Shown here: one piece after another, positions 40,901 through 50,739 of the stretch
Numbering within the stretch: position 1 is the stretch's first letter
Layout: each line of letters starts with the position of its first letter
Assembly: GCA_025361565.1 (NCBI GenBank)
Contig: JANYKN010000126.1
Span: 1 to 64,000 of the forward strand
Direction: 5' to 3'
Source of the DNA: Bacteroidota bacterium
GTDB taxonomy: Bacteria; Bacteroidota; Bacteroidia; Bacteroidales; NBLH01
Length of the DNA stretch: 64,000 bases
The notes under the pieces: model-generated
Told to the model about the DNA's origin: nothing
The model's database searches: none
The model's input: only the letters and a program-made list of their open reading frames with translations
Program-made: the position numbers and the translations under genes

Positions 40901-43900
40901 TGGCGGGACAGCTACTAATGGCGGGATTCTTATTAATTGCAATAATTATGAAGTTACTGGGGGTACTGTTAATGTGACATCTGCAAATAGTAATTTTACA
41001 ATTAATTCAATTGCTCCATTTTATAATTTGAATTTGTACAGATCTGCTAATAATGTGCAATTGGCTAATCAGAATTGGCGTGATAACTATGGTACTTATA
41101 CTGTAAATGCTCAACCTCTGATTATTTTAAATAAGTTATACATTGATGGTGCCAGTAGCACAGTGTTTAATGCCAATGGAAATAACGTTACTGTTGGCGG
41201 TGATTTTATTATTCCTGCTAATGCAACGTATACTCCAGGCGCAAACACTACTAAGTTAAATGGAGTTTCCGGTCAGGAATTTCAAATTAATGGAACTATT
41301 ACCAGTGGCTTACAAAATTTAACTTTGTCAAATACTTCAGCCACTGTTTTAACAGCTACAACTGTTCCAAAAACGTTAACCATAAATGGAGTTTGGACTA
41401 TTAGCTCTCTTTGTAGTATAGATGATAATAGTAACACCATAGTTGCGAAGGGAAATGTTTTCAATTCAGGAACGCATAGCAGTAGTGGAAGTGGTAAAGC
41501 TATGTTAAATGGTACTGCCACTCAGCAAATATCTGGTGATGGAAATGGAATTTTTGGAAACTTAGAATTGAATAATTCGGTTGCGGCAGGGACTGATGCC
41601 GCAAAGTTTTATGCAAATCAAATAGTTACAAAAACATTAACATTATCATCAGGTATTTTAAATATAGATATTTATAAACTGAGTTTATACGATAATCCAT
41701 CCTCTTCAATAGTTGTTGCTTCACCGGGTGCAAATAAAATGATAAAAACTGCGGGTAATCAATCCGATGGCGGCATTATGAAAGTCTATTCTTCCACAGG
41801 GAATAGTTTTACTTTTCCAATTGGAACATCTTCTGGTTATTCGCCTGCCGTTATTGCTGTTACTGCTTCTACTTATGGAAATATATTAGTGAAGCCTGTA
41901 AATGGCGCCCAACCTTATGCAAAAGATTCTCCAGCTGGACATCCTTTATTGAAATATTGGAAAGTTAGTAGTGAATATTTTGCTGGAGTTAGCGCAGTTA
42001 CACAATCTTATTATTACAATATACCAGGGGAGCTATCAACTGGAAGCACTGAGTCAAATTATGAAAGTCAAGTTTGCAGGAATTTTCAATGGTACACCCC
42101 AGATCCTCTGGTTGCAGTAGATTTGGTAAATCATAAAGCTGATTTTACAACTGCTAAATTTGGTGCAATTATAGATGGAGATTATACCGCTGGCCAGCCC
42201 GATGCTTTTTTGGCCATTGTGAAATTTTACAGTAAAAAAAGTGGTAATTGGGTTGATGGCAACTCAGCAACCAATCCATGGTCAAATATAAGTAATTTAG
42301 GTACGGATAATCTTACAACCTCACCAGGACCTGATAATCCTGTTATTATTGGCGATGGAATTCTTAATCATACAATAACAATTACAACCAGTGGCCGATC
42401 TTCAGGCAGTCTAATTTTAAATTCAGGTTCTGTTTTGGATTTAGGAACAACAACAGGGCATAATTTTGGCGCATTGCCCAATCAGGTTGTTGGTGGTGCA
42501 GGAAAACTACGAATTTCTAGAGGTACAAGCGATGGAACAGCAGAATTTCCTGCAGGTGATTTTGGAGCATTTATAGGAAATGCTGGTGGAACAGTTGAAT
42601 ATTATACAAGTGGATTTAATTTAATAGTTCCTCCGGTTTCAGTAAATACTCCTACAGCCCTTAATTTAACTACCTATAACAACTTAAATTTGATGGCAAC
42701 TAGTGGTAATTCTATAACCATGCCAGATATTAATATGACTGTTTTCAAGAATTTGACAGTAGGTAGTTCATCTTTTACAAATAGTGTACTGTTAAATTCT
42801 ACAAGTGCAAAGAGTTTGACAATAAATAACAATTTAAATATTAATGGAGGGAGCCTTCAATTTAACAATATTAACGCGCAAACAGTAACCGTAGGGAATA
42901 ATGTAACTATAGCAAGCGGAGCTACTTTTGAAGCCTTAAATAATGCAAATGCAGTTTGTGCAAATACATTAACAGTATCTGGGAATCTTACAAATAATGG
43001 AACATTAACATTTCTTGCAGGAACCCGCTATTGTGATTTAATTTTTAAAGGAAATACCGATAACAGTTTTACTGGTACAACAGGAGTTGGAACAACACTT
43101 AATATGTTGACCATTAACAAAGGAACAACACAAAATTCCGTTTTAACGATGGATCTTTCTGGTACATTAAATACACTCACAAACAGCTGGCTTACCATAT
43201 CCAATGGAACATTTAGATTTGCAGTGCCTTCAAAATCAATTACTTTAACAAATGTTGCTGCAAATACATATACTATACCTTCTACTGCATGTTTATCTAT
43301 AAATGCTACAGGAGCCATTATAAATATTGGTAATAATGCCAATGATTTATCCGATTTGCTTTTGTCAGGAAAACTTGAGGTGAAAAATGGTACAATCAAT
43401 ATTGGCCGACCTGTAATGACTGATGTTTTCAACAACGATATCGAATATGCATCTGCAGGTTCACCCGAAATAAGTATTACTGGTGGATTTCTTAATGTTA
43501 ACGGACAAATTCGCGATAATTATAGCAATAATGCCGGAGCAATTATTTACAACCAATCTGGTGGCGATGTTACTATTTGGGGACACCATTCTTTGGTTGC
43601 ATCCACACCAACTGTTCCAAACTCCATCGATAAAGCCAAACTGATGATTTATAATCAGGGCAGCATTTTTAATATGTCTGGTGGTAATATAATCATTAAA
43701 ACCGGAGGTGGTGCAATATTTAATGATTTATATCTAAGACCAAGTGCAACCTCTGTCACAGGAGGAACAATAAAATTTGATGCTGCTTTAACTGGTGCAG
43801 ATCAAACTACAATGACGATGGATGCAGATGTTCCATTATTTAATTTAATTATTACAGGTACAACTTATTTTTCTAAACTAACTTTGAAAGTAGATCCTCT

Positions 43901-46900
43901 AATCTTATTGGGTAGTTTAACAATCGATGCAAGTAATTCTTTTATAACCTCAAATTTAAATGTAAATATTGGCTCTAATTTTACCAACTCAGGAACTTAT
44001 ACACCTGGAACAAATACTACAACGTTTAATGGAAATGGTTTGCAGGATATTACTTGTAACAATGCAACAACTTTTAAGAATTTAACAATCAATAAAAATT
44101 CTGGAACAGCTGATTTATTAGGAACTATTGATCCTATTGTAAGTAGTACTTTTAGTTTATCAAATGGAATTTTTGATACAAAAGATCGTAATTTTTATGT
44201 CTATGGAGATGTTGTTAATAGTGGAACTCATGTAAGTACAGGTATTGGGACTTTCTTTTTGCAAGGTTCTTCAAAACAATATATATCGGGAAACGGATTC
44301 GGTAGTTTTGCGAAAGTGACAATAAACAATTCAAATGGAATCGAATTAAGCAATGATATATCAATTACCAGGCTGCTGACTTTCCAGAGTGGAATGTTGT
44401 ATATTGATAAGAATCTTTTAACATTTACCGAAACGGCTCCCATCCCTTCCGGTTATGATGCAAGTAAATTTATAACAACCAGTGGGGTAGCCAGTGATGC
44501 TGGTATTCGTAAAATATTTACAGTTGGAACAGGTCCATTTTCATTTATTTATCCAATAGGAACACTGGCATCCGGAAGTAATAAATTCACTCCGGTTTCA
44601 TACACACTTACTGGTATATCTGGTACAACTCCTTATATACAGGTTCGGCCTATAAATTCAAAACACCTTGCGACAACTGCGGCAGCTATTACTGAATTGA
44701 AGTATTATTGGAATGTAACAACTTCTGCGGGTTTTGCTGCTACTGCTTTTTCACATATTTATACTTATTTACAAAGTGATGTACAGGGCACCGAAAGTTC
44801 GTATTTTGGTGGTAGATTGCCAATTAGTACTGCAGTTTGGCAACACGATGGAACTGTTGATTATTCGAACCATAACGTTACATTTACTAATTTTACATAT
44901 ATTTCAGGTGATTATACTGCAGGAGAATTACCTGAATTTGGGACTATTGATACTTATTACAGCAGAAATGCTACATCTGGGGGCAATTGGACAGATCCAA
45001 ATTCATGGTCAATAACCGGTCATGGTGGGGCATCAAATGGAACTTACCCACAAGGTAATCCGGTTATTATTGCATCAGGTCATACCATCACTTCTACTGC
45101 AAATGGCTGTTCTTCAATAAACCTGCAACTATTAGGAAGACTTGATTTACTTGCCACCAACAGTCATAATTTTATTTCTATGAATGGGAGTGGATGGTTG
45201 CGGTTTGACCCAAATATTTCTGGAGCTTTTGTTTTTCCTGGAGGTGATTTTACTCCATTTATGAATACCTCTGGTTCAACCGTTGAATATAGTTCAACAG
45301 GAGGAGTTACCATATCTCCTGTAATTAGTATTTATCAAAATCTTTATCTTTCTGGAGGAGGAATTAAATCATTGGCAAACGTAGATTTACTGATTCAGGG
45401 CAATTTAACCCTGGCTTCTACTTGCGGTCAATTTACCAATGCAGGTTACAATAAGAATATAATCATATATAAAGATTGGTTAAATAATACTACCACTCCT
45501 TACATCCCTGGTTCAGGAACAGTTACTTTTTCTGGATCAACGTCTCAAACTATTGCAGGTACTGGTACAATCAGTGCTCCAGGGGAATCTTTCAACAATG
45601 TTATTGTTAACAATTCAGCGGGGCTAAGCCTAAGTAGAAACATCAATATTGCCAAAGATTTGACAATAAATTCAGGTGGTTCATTTTCTGCCATTGGATC
45701 TAGTACCGTTTCAATTCAAGGAAACTGGGTTAATAATTCCACTACAACCTTTTCTTCAGGCTCAACAGTTAATTTTAATGGAACTTTAGCTCAAAGTGTT
45801 TCAGCGGTTTCAGGTGAAACATTTAATAATTTAACAATCGGAAATCCGACTGGTTTAACGTTAAATTGTAACACTACAGTTTCAGGAAATATTGATTTTA
45901 CTTCAACTGCCGATTCCCGTAAATTGATGATTGGAGCGAATCTACTTAATTTATCATCGACATTAGGAACGATTTCAAATGCAGGATCAAATAAGTTTAT
46001 ACAAACCAATGGACTGGCTGGTGATGCGGGAATTATTAAAAGTTTAACAAGTCCTTATAATTTCACTTTTCCAATTGGTGTAAGTACTAAATATACACCT
46101 GCACAATTTAGCGAAACTTCGGCAGGACAAAGTGGCACAATTAAAGTTATTCCTGTAAATTCAAAACATCCTTATGCAAATAATAATCTTACCGATGAAT
46201 TGAAATTTTATTGGATTGTTAGCACAATGGGCCTTGTACCTGTCAATGTTACACATACATATACTTTTGTAGCAAGTGATGCCTTGCCAAGTACCGCATC
46301 TTATGTTTCAGGCCGATTTTTAAGTAACCAATGGACTCCTGTTTTGGGTGGTGAAACTGGAACATCAATTGCTGGTTCTAACCTTATATTTACAAGTAAA
46401 AATTATATAGACGGTGAGTTTACTTGTGGTGTTTCAACTAATTTTGGTATTTTAAATACTTATTACTCCAGAGATCATGCGCCTCTTATTACTACTGGTG
46501 CTGACTGGAGGACTTTATCAACTTGGTCAACGTTAGGGCATTCTGATGATCTTCATATTCCTAATACATTGCCAAATGCTAATTCAGTAATTATAAAAAC
46601 TGGGCACAAAGTTGTTTCATATGATCCTGGAATAAACATATCAAATCTTACTCTCAATGGAGATTTACAGCTTAATGCAACTGCAAGTCACGATTTTGGA
46701 AGTGTTACCGGCACAGGAAAGCTTTCGTTAAAAAACAATGTGACAGGTCAATTTGTTCTGCCAACTGCAAATTTAACAAGCTTTACTTCCGCAACAGGTG
46801 GAACTATTGAATATGACGGAGCAGGTGATTTACCGGCTGTCAGTACATATAACAATCTGCTGCTTTCTGGTATTGGTACAAAGAATATTCCCAATCAGAA

Positions 46901-49900
46901 CCTGATCCTTAACGGAAATTTACAAATTGCAGCAGGTCAGTTAAATAATGGATTTGGTATCGATATTACAATTAAAAAGAATTGGATTGACAATGTTTCT
47001 TCTGGTGGTTTTACTTCTCTTGCAGGTAAAGTTTCTTTTAATGGAACAATAGCACAATCTATAACAAGTACTGTAAATACAAAATTCTATAACTTGGAAA
47101 TAAACAATTCAAATGGACTAACATTGATCAACCCAGTTGAAATTACTAATAATCTAATTTTAACGCTTGGTAAGATTAATACCACTTTAGCCAACTCATT
47201 AACTTTATCTAATTCAAATTCGAATATTGTTTCAGGAGCAGGTTTAGGAACAACATCTTTTGTTAATGGTCCATTGAAGAAAAATATTGGTGCAACAGGA
47301 GGTTTTACGTTCCCAATAGGGGTTGGTAATACTTATGGTCCGGCTACCTTGAGCAATGCAGATGCAGATGTTTGGCAGGCACAATATTATTTAGGTGGAT
47401 ATAATTCATCTTCAGCATATTTTGCTGATCCAATTATTGAAGTCAGCAACACCGAAAACTGGATAATTAAAACTACATCTATAGATGGAAATGCAATTGC
47501 TACATTGCCTTATGGTTCAAGTGGTATTATTTCTAAGTGGGTGGTTTTGGATTATAATAATCCATTTTGGACAAACACCCCTGGCTCAACAATAAATACT
47601 GCTAATGGAACTGTTTCTAGCAATGCGCAGACAACTTTTACAACTGCAACTGATAAGTATTTTACCGTAGGTTCTACCAATTTGACAAAATGGATTGGTG
47701 GCATTTCAGTTAATTGGTTTGATCCCAATAATTGGAGTACTGTTTCTGTTCCAACTTCAACTGATAATGTCAAAATTTCATATGTTGATGCTTCTCATCC
47801 GCTTCATTTTCCTGATATTTCAACAACAGGGCCAGCAATTTGTAATAATATTACAGTTGAAAATAATGCAATTTTAGTGGTATCTGGTACTGGCAATTTA
47901 GATGTTTATGGTAATTGGGTAAATAATACAGCGCCTGCAATTAATGCTGTTTCAATGAGTAATACGTCAACTGTATCTTTTAAAGGAACAACTGCAATTT
48001 CAGGTACAGCAGAAAATACTTTCGGAAATATTTATATTAATGGATCGCTTACAGGTCCTTCAGGAAACATGAATATCACTGGTAATTGGACAAATGCAGG
48101 AGCCAGTAATTCATTTTCTGCTAACAGTACTTCAACAGTTGTATTTAGGGGTGCAACAAATCAGACCATTCAAACCGCAAATGTTGAGACTTTTAACAAT
48201 GTAACAATAAATTCGGGAGCAAATGTTAGTATTTCATCTGCGTCATATGTAACTTTAAATACACTTGTTAATAACGGTACTTTAACGTTGAAGTCAGACG
48301 CAGCCCGAACAGCATCCATGATACAAACTATTGGTTCTGTGCAGGCAACGGTTGAAAGATTTGTCGCTGGAAACAAGTGGCACTTTATGTTTGCGCCACT
48401 TTCAGCTATTCCAACAACAATTTATAAAACCGAAGGTACTTCTACAAATTATAATCTTTATTCATATCTGGAGCCGAATGCTGATTATTGGAATGCAACT
48501 TCGGTTTATGGCACAACTGGTTGGGCAGCCGAATATTCAAACACCAATCTTCCAAATTTAAAAGGGTATATTTTTAACAGATATGGATTACCTGATAAAA
48601 CCTATGTTCAGACTGGGGGAAATTTATGGGTAGGACCTAAAGTTTTTACTATTTCCAAAACAAATCATGCTCCTGCAACAATTGGGAATGGCTGTATAAA
48701 TGATTGGAATTATTATGATGGTTGGAATTTAGTTGGTAATCCATATGCTTCGGCAATTAATTGGGATTTGGTTGATAAAACAAACATTGAGGATGTTGTT
48801 TATTGTTATGATGGTACTCAGGGTAAATACGCTTATTATGGAATTGATCCTTATTCCGGGATAGGAATCTCGGTTAATAATGGATCTAAATATATTCCTT
48901 CAGGCCAAGGTTTTATGGTTAAATCAAAAGGTACAGGAACAACATTTACATTAAAAGATGCTGACCGGGTACATAATGCCCAACCATTCTGGAAAAGTAG
49001 TAAATCGATTTCTTCCAATGATACAAAATCATCATTAACAGATAATCAATCAATTGCTCCAAATTTTTTAAGATTGCAGATAAATTCAGGAACTTACACC
49101 GATGAGTCGGTAGTGCGTTCACTTCCTGCAGAGTCTGGCGTTACTGATAATCACGACGGTAATTTTGATGCACGGAAAATGTTTGCATGGGACAAAACAG
49201 TTCCACAAATTTTTACTGCTAATGCTGATTTTTCAAATGTTTTTGCAATTAATTCAATGACAGAAGTGGTTGCAAGCAAACAAGTTCCTGTTGGATTGTA
49301 TGTTGGCACTGCAGGTAATTATTCAATTGATTTCAGCCAAAATACTTTTGATGGTATTCATGTTTATCTCGAAGACAAAGTAACAAATACTTGGACAAAT
49401 ATCAGAACAACGCCTTCTTATGCATTTAATTCAGCGGTAGGTACTTTTACTGCACGTTTTGTGTTGCATTTTAATCAAAATCATGCACCTGTTGCAAATA
49501 ATATCCTTGAAAAACAAGTTGTTGACGAAGAGGTTCCTTTTATTTTTATATCCAATGTTAATTTTACTGATGAAGACCAGGGGGATATAGTAACATGCAC
49601 CGCTTCTTATGAAAATGGAAATCCATTGCCTGCATGGTTGAAGTTTGACGCAACATCACATTCCTTCAGCGGAACTCCTTCAAACAATGACGTGGGTACT
49701 TACACAATTAAATTAACAGGTACTGATTTATTGAATGCTCAAACTTCAACAAATTTCATTCTTGAAGTTAGGAATGTAAATGATTCGCCTGTATTGTCGA
49801 ATGCTATTGTAAATCAAACAACAAATGAAGATGCTGCATATAGTTTTAATATTCCTGCTAATACTTTTACTGATATCGATGCTGGTGATATTCTTACTTA

Positions 49901-50621
49901 TACAGCAAAAATTCCTTCATGGATGCAATTTGATCCGGCTACCGGAAATTTCAGTGGTACTCCATCGAACAGTGATGTAGGTTCATGCAATATTACCATT
50001 ATGGCAACTGATAATTTCGGTGCAAATGTTTCAGATGTATTTTCGTTAGAGGTTGTCAATGTGAACGATGCACCCATATTAAATGGACAGGTTCCTGATC
50101 AGGCAATTGAAGTAAATACAAGCTTTGATTACACTCTGGACCAAAATCTATTTGTTGATATTGATTTTGGTGATGAAATTACATATACTGCAAAATTGGC
50201 TGATGGAAGTGTATTACCAAGCTGGCTGAATTTTGATGGACTTAGTCGCAGGTTTACAGGGACAGCTATAGATCTTGGAGATTTATCTATAGTTTTATTA
50301 GCTACCGATAAATTTGGAGCAAGTGCATCCGATGAGTTTATGTTGTCTGTAAAGAATGCAACTGGAATAGGAACATTGAATACTATAGAAGTATCGATAT
50401 ATCCAAATCCAACAAAAGGTCGGTTCTTTGTTGAAACATCGAGCTTTACTGGTGAAATGAGGTTGATTGTTCGTAACAACGATGGAAAAACTGTTTTCGA
50501 GCAAAAAGGAGTGCGCGATACAAACGAAATCAACTTAACTGGTTTCGCTGATGGTGTTTACTTTATAGAATTGACAGATGGAATAGAAAGCAAAGTACAC
50601 AAAATTGTACTGAATAAATAA
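37956..50621 (+). CDS. Giant T9SS-sorted modular surface/adhesin-like protein (4221 aa)
   Basis: Single uninterrupted ORF. Signal peptide near MNFKKYLMHFALVFALAMVWGQSWGQ (start may be internal); recurring [FY]YS..GNW.D...W, FPIGT and HNFG modules; three cadherin/putative-Ig-like domains (NHAPVANNIL..., NVNDSPVLSN..., NVNDAPILNG...); C-terminal 'VSIYPNPTKGRFFVE...GVYFIELTDGIESKVHKIVLNK' T9SS type A sorting domain. Confidence 0.9.
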   Translation: MKQFNITKSMELFNPKHKIMNNNSMNFKKYLMHFALVFALAMVWGQSWGQKTWDGGGDGVNWSSANNWNPNGVPALGDAVTISNSGTLSVTVDGNYSCNSLALTYSGNNNGTITLSIPATRSLSVTNGIGYINNNNGGENVNLDVAGGTLSCAAMTFNDTGVGTDDSYLSISNASSVVNVSGNITMSGIDARRTYILFTANGTLNIAGGFVTNGFITSTSGGGNPAPAPTSGIVNYNNAGVQTVWPTTYYNLQVSGSGTKTLGGNTIVNSQLTLTAGTLAVDVNTLSLNGPTIAGTPSNLATTAFSSLSFGGSSTGINIPSSVADLNNLTLNNNAANAQITMNSNITLAAGGTLTLTRGDLVTGSNYIAVTNTAVGAIAGNSANSYIYGTLRRTLPILTSSGIYNFPIGEATTYNAYLLESITTTAVTVIETTVTSSPAATTGDGTTIGGLLPRNWHASVISGAFTDANIRLTDATVLGNVVGVCATQTGAYTSIGGTVAVGSTVVSIAKSSLPNYFAIGSTLIKTFYSYQNGNWTDKTTWTIDPSGTTNVNNYIAGSDYPKTGDIAYILNGRTVTVDANTQATTQLNIEYGGVLNLAATTGHNFGIVSGQGLIRINSVTFPGGTFTNFVSSTGGTVEYYDVTGNLPAQTNYNNLLLTNSTTNNYNLVLTNPSNPVAYNINGYFKIQQTGAGTLTNTLGSVATNVINLTVYGDYTVGAGCSVLLGAAFNGLHTINLYGNFSNNGTFDINDNTDYLNNTNGAAILTFFGSTDNTVLVNTTTAFYAFRVNKGVDQTYIVSITGNASGCDPFKGYDAYDNIGNLNGRLTISIINGTCRLGSNLNIANLTGDQASGFFIGCKVNGTTIDGTGCLWIDGATVNENSGYIAVYGKLRLSAGTLDATGDQMIFRQECQVLVEGTGVLTLDQIRPSTSDLSPKGSYIQTGGIVNAQGNNGTTDYPSFCVPYPTQSFKMTGGVLNVNRAQTGGTATNGGILINCNNYEVTGGTVNVTSANSNFTINSIAPFYNLNLYRSANNVQLANQNWRDNYGTYTVNAQPLIILNKLYIDGASSTVFNANGNNVTVGGDFIIPANATYTPGANTTKLNGVSGQEFQINGTITSGLQNLTLSNTSATVLTATTVPKTLTINGVWTISSLCSIDDNSNTIVAKGNVFNSGTHSSSGSGKAMLNGTATQQISGDGNGIFGNLELNNSVAAGTDAAKFYANQIVTKTLTLSSGILNIDIYKLSLYDNPSSSIVVASPGANKMIKTAGNQSDGGIMKVYSSTGNSFTFPIGTSSGYSPAVIAVTASTYGNILVKPVNGAQPYAKDSPAGHPLLKYWKVSSEYFAGVSAVTQSYYYNIPGELSTGSTESNYESQVCRNFQWYTPDPLVAVDLVNHKADFTTAKFGAIIDGDYTAGQPDAFLAIVKFYSKKSGNWVDGNSATNPWSNISNLGTDNLTTSPGPDNPVIIGDGILNHTITITTSGRSSGSLILNSGSVLDLGTTTGHNFGALPNQVVGGAGKLRISRGTSDGTAEFPAGDFGAFIGNAGGTVEYYTSGFNLIVPPVSVNTPTALNLTTYNNLNLMATSGNSITMPDINMTVFKNLTVGSSSFTNSVLLNSTSAKSLTINNNLNINGGSLQFNNINAQTVTVGNNVTIASGATFEALNNANAVCANTLTVSGNLTNNGTLTFLAGTRYCDLIFKGNTDNSFTGTTGVGTTLNMLTINKGTTQNSVLTMDLSGTLNTLTNSWLTISNGTFRFAVPSKSITLTNVAANTYTIPSTACLSINATGAIINIGNNANDLSDLLLSGKLEVKNGTINIGRPVMTDVFNNDIEYASAGSPEISITGGFLNVNGQIRDNYSNNAGAIIYNQSGGDVTIWGHHSLVASTPTVPNSIDKAKLMIYNQGSIFNMSGGNIIIKTGGGAIFNDLYLRPSATSVTGGTIKFDAALTGADQTTMTMDADVPLFNLIITGTTYFSKLTLKVDPLILLGSLTIDASNSFITSNLNVNIGSNFTNSGTYTPGTNTTTFNGNGLQDITCNNATTFKNLTINKNSGTADLLGTIDPIVSSTFSLSNGIFDTKDRNFYVYGDVVNSGTHVSTGIGTFFLQGSSKQYISGNGFGSFAKVTINNSNGIELSNDISITRLLTFQSGMLYIDKNLLTFTETAPIPSGYDASKFITTSGVASDAGIRKIFTVGTGPFSFIYPIGTLASGSNKFTPVSYTLTGISGTTPYIQVRPINSKHLATTAAAITELKYYWNVTTSAGFAATAFSHIYTYLQSDVQGTESSYFGGRLPISTAVWQHDGTVDYSNHNVTFTNFTYISGDYTAGELPEFGTIDTYYSRNATSGGNWTDPNSWSITGHGGASNGTYPQGNPVIIASGHTITSTANGCSSINLQLLGRLDLLATNSHNFISMNGSGWLRFDPNISGAFVFPGGDFTPFMNTSGSTVEYSSTGGVTISPVISIYQNLYLSGGGIKSLANVDLLIQGNLTLASTCGQFTNAGYNKNIIIYKDWLNNTTTPYIPGSGTVTFSGSTSQTIAGTGTISAPGESFNNVIVNNSAGLSLSRNINIAKDLTINSGGSFSAIGSSTVSIQGNWVNNSTTTFSSGSTVNFNGTLAQSVSAVSGETFNNLTIGNPTGLTLNCNTTVSGNIDFTSTADSRKLMIGANLLNLSSTLGTISNAGSNKFIQTNGLAGDAGIIKSLTSPYNFTFPIGVSTKYTPAQFSETSAGQSGTIKVIPVNSKHPYANNNLTDELKFYWIVSTMGLVPVNVTHTYTFVASDALPSTASYVSGRFLSNQWTPVLGGETGTSIAGSNLIFTSKNYIDGEFTCGVSTNFGILNTYYSRDHAPLITTGADWRTLSTWSTLGHSDDLHIPNTLPNANSVIIKTGHKVVSYDPGINISNLTLNGDLQLNATASHDFGSVTGTGKLSLKNNVTGQFVLPTANLTSFTSATGGTIEYDGAGDLPAVSTYNNLLLSGIGTKNIPNQNLILNGNLQIAAGQLNNGFGIDITIKKNWIDNVSSGGFTSLAGKVSFNGTIAQSITSTVNTKFYNLEINNSNGLTLINPVEITNNLILTLGKINTTLANSLTLSNSNSNIVSGAGLGTTSFVNGPLKKNIGATGGFTFPIGVGNTYGPATLSNADADVWQAQYYLGGYNSSSAYFADPIIEVSNTENWIIKTTSIDGNAIATLPYGSSGIISKWVVLDYNNPFWTNTPGSTINTANGTVSSNAQTTFTTATDKYFTVGSTNLTKWIGGISVNWFDPNNWSTVSVPTSTDNVKISYVDASHPLHFPDISTTGPAICNNITVENNAILVVSGTGNLDVYGNWVNNTAPAINAVSMSNTSTVSFKGTTAISGTAENTFGNIYINGSLTGPSGNMNITGNWTNAGASNSFSANSTSTVVFRGATNQTIQTANVETFNNVTINSGANVSISSASYVTLNTLVNNGTLTLKSDAARTASMIQTIGSVQATVERFVAGNKWHFMFAPLSAIPTTIYKTEGTSTNYNLYSYLEPNADYWNATSVYGTTGWAAEYSNTNLPNLKGYIFNRYGLPDKTYVQTGGNLWVGPKVFTISKTNHAPATIGNGCINDWNYYDGWNLVGNPYASAINWDLVDKTNIEDVVYCYDGTQGKYAYYGIDPYSGIGISVNNGSKYIPSGQGFMVKSKGTGTTFTLKDADRVHNAQPFWKSSKSISSNDTKSSLTDNQSIAPNFLRLQINSGTYTDESVVRSLPAESGVTDNHDGNFDARKMFAWDKTVPQIFTANADFSNVFAINSMTEVVASKQVPVGLYVGTAGNYSIDFSQNTFDGIHVYLEDKVTNTWTNIRTTPSYAFNSAVGTFTARFVLHFNQNHAPVANNILEKQVVDEEVPFIFISNVNFTDEDQGDIVTCTASYENGNPLPAWLKFDATSHSFSGTPSNNDVGTYTIKLTGTDLLNAQTSTNFILEVRNVNDSPVLSNAIVNQTTNEDAAYSFNIPANTFTDIDAGDILTYTAKIPSWMQFDPATGNFSGTPSNSDVGSCNITIMATDNFGANVSDVFSLEVVNVNDAPILNGQVPDQAIEVNTSFDYTLDQNLFVDIDFGDEITYTAKLADGSVLPSWLNFDGLSRRFTGTAIDLGDLSIVLLATDKFGASASDEFMLSVKNATGIGTLNTIEVSIYPNPTKGRFFVETSSFTGEMRLIVRNNDGKTVFEQKGVRDTNEINLTGFADGVYFIELTDGIESKVHKIVLNK

Positions 50622-50648
50622 ACAAAATTATATTAGTTTTAAATAGGA

Positions 50649-50679
50649 GAGGAGGGGTTTTAATTCCCTCCTTTTTTTA
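50649..50679 (+). terminator. Rho-independent terminator of the giant gene
   Basis: ggaggg-gttttaatt-ccctcc followed by ttttttt. Confidence 0.8.
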
Positions 50680-50698
50680 TTTACATGATTTATTCCTT

Positions 50699-50728
50699 GA
50701 CTTTCCAAGCTTTAAAACTTGGAAAGTC
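50699..50728. repeat. Palindromic repeat GACTTTCCAAGCTTTAAAACTTGGAAAGTC (copy 2)
   Basis: Same 11-bp arms as 29683-29715, loop differs. Confidence 0.75.
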
Positions 50729-50739
50729 TAAATAGTAGA

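Noticed and set aside
43028-43435. 135-aa antisense ORF inside the giant gene (and many similar ORFs such as 38765..39043, 41282..41521, 50129..50533)
   Set aside because: Opposite-strand shadows of a long low-complexity Asn/Thr/Ser-rich coding frame; no start context and no recognisable domain.
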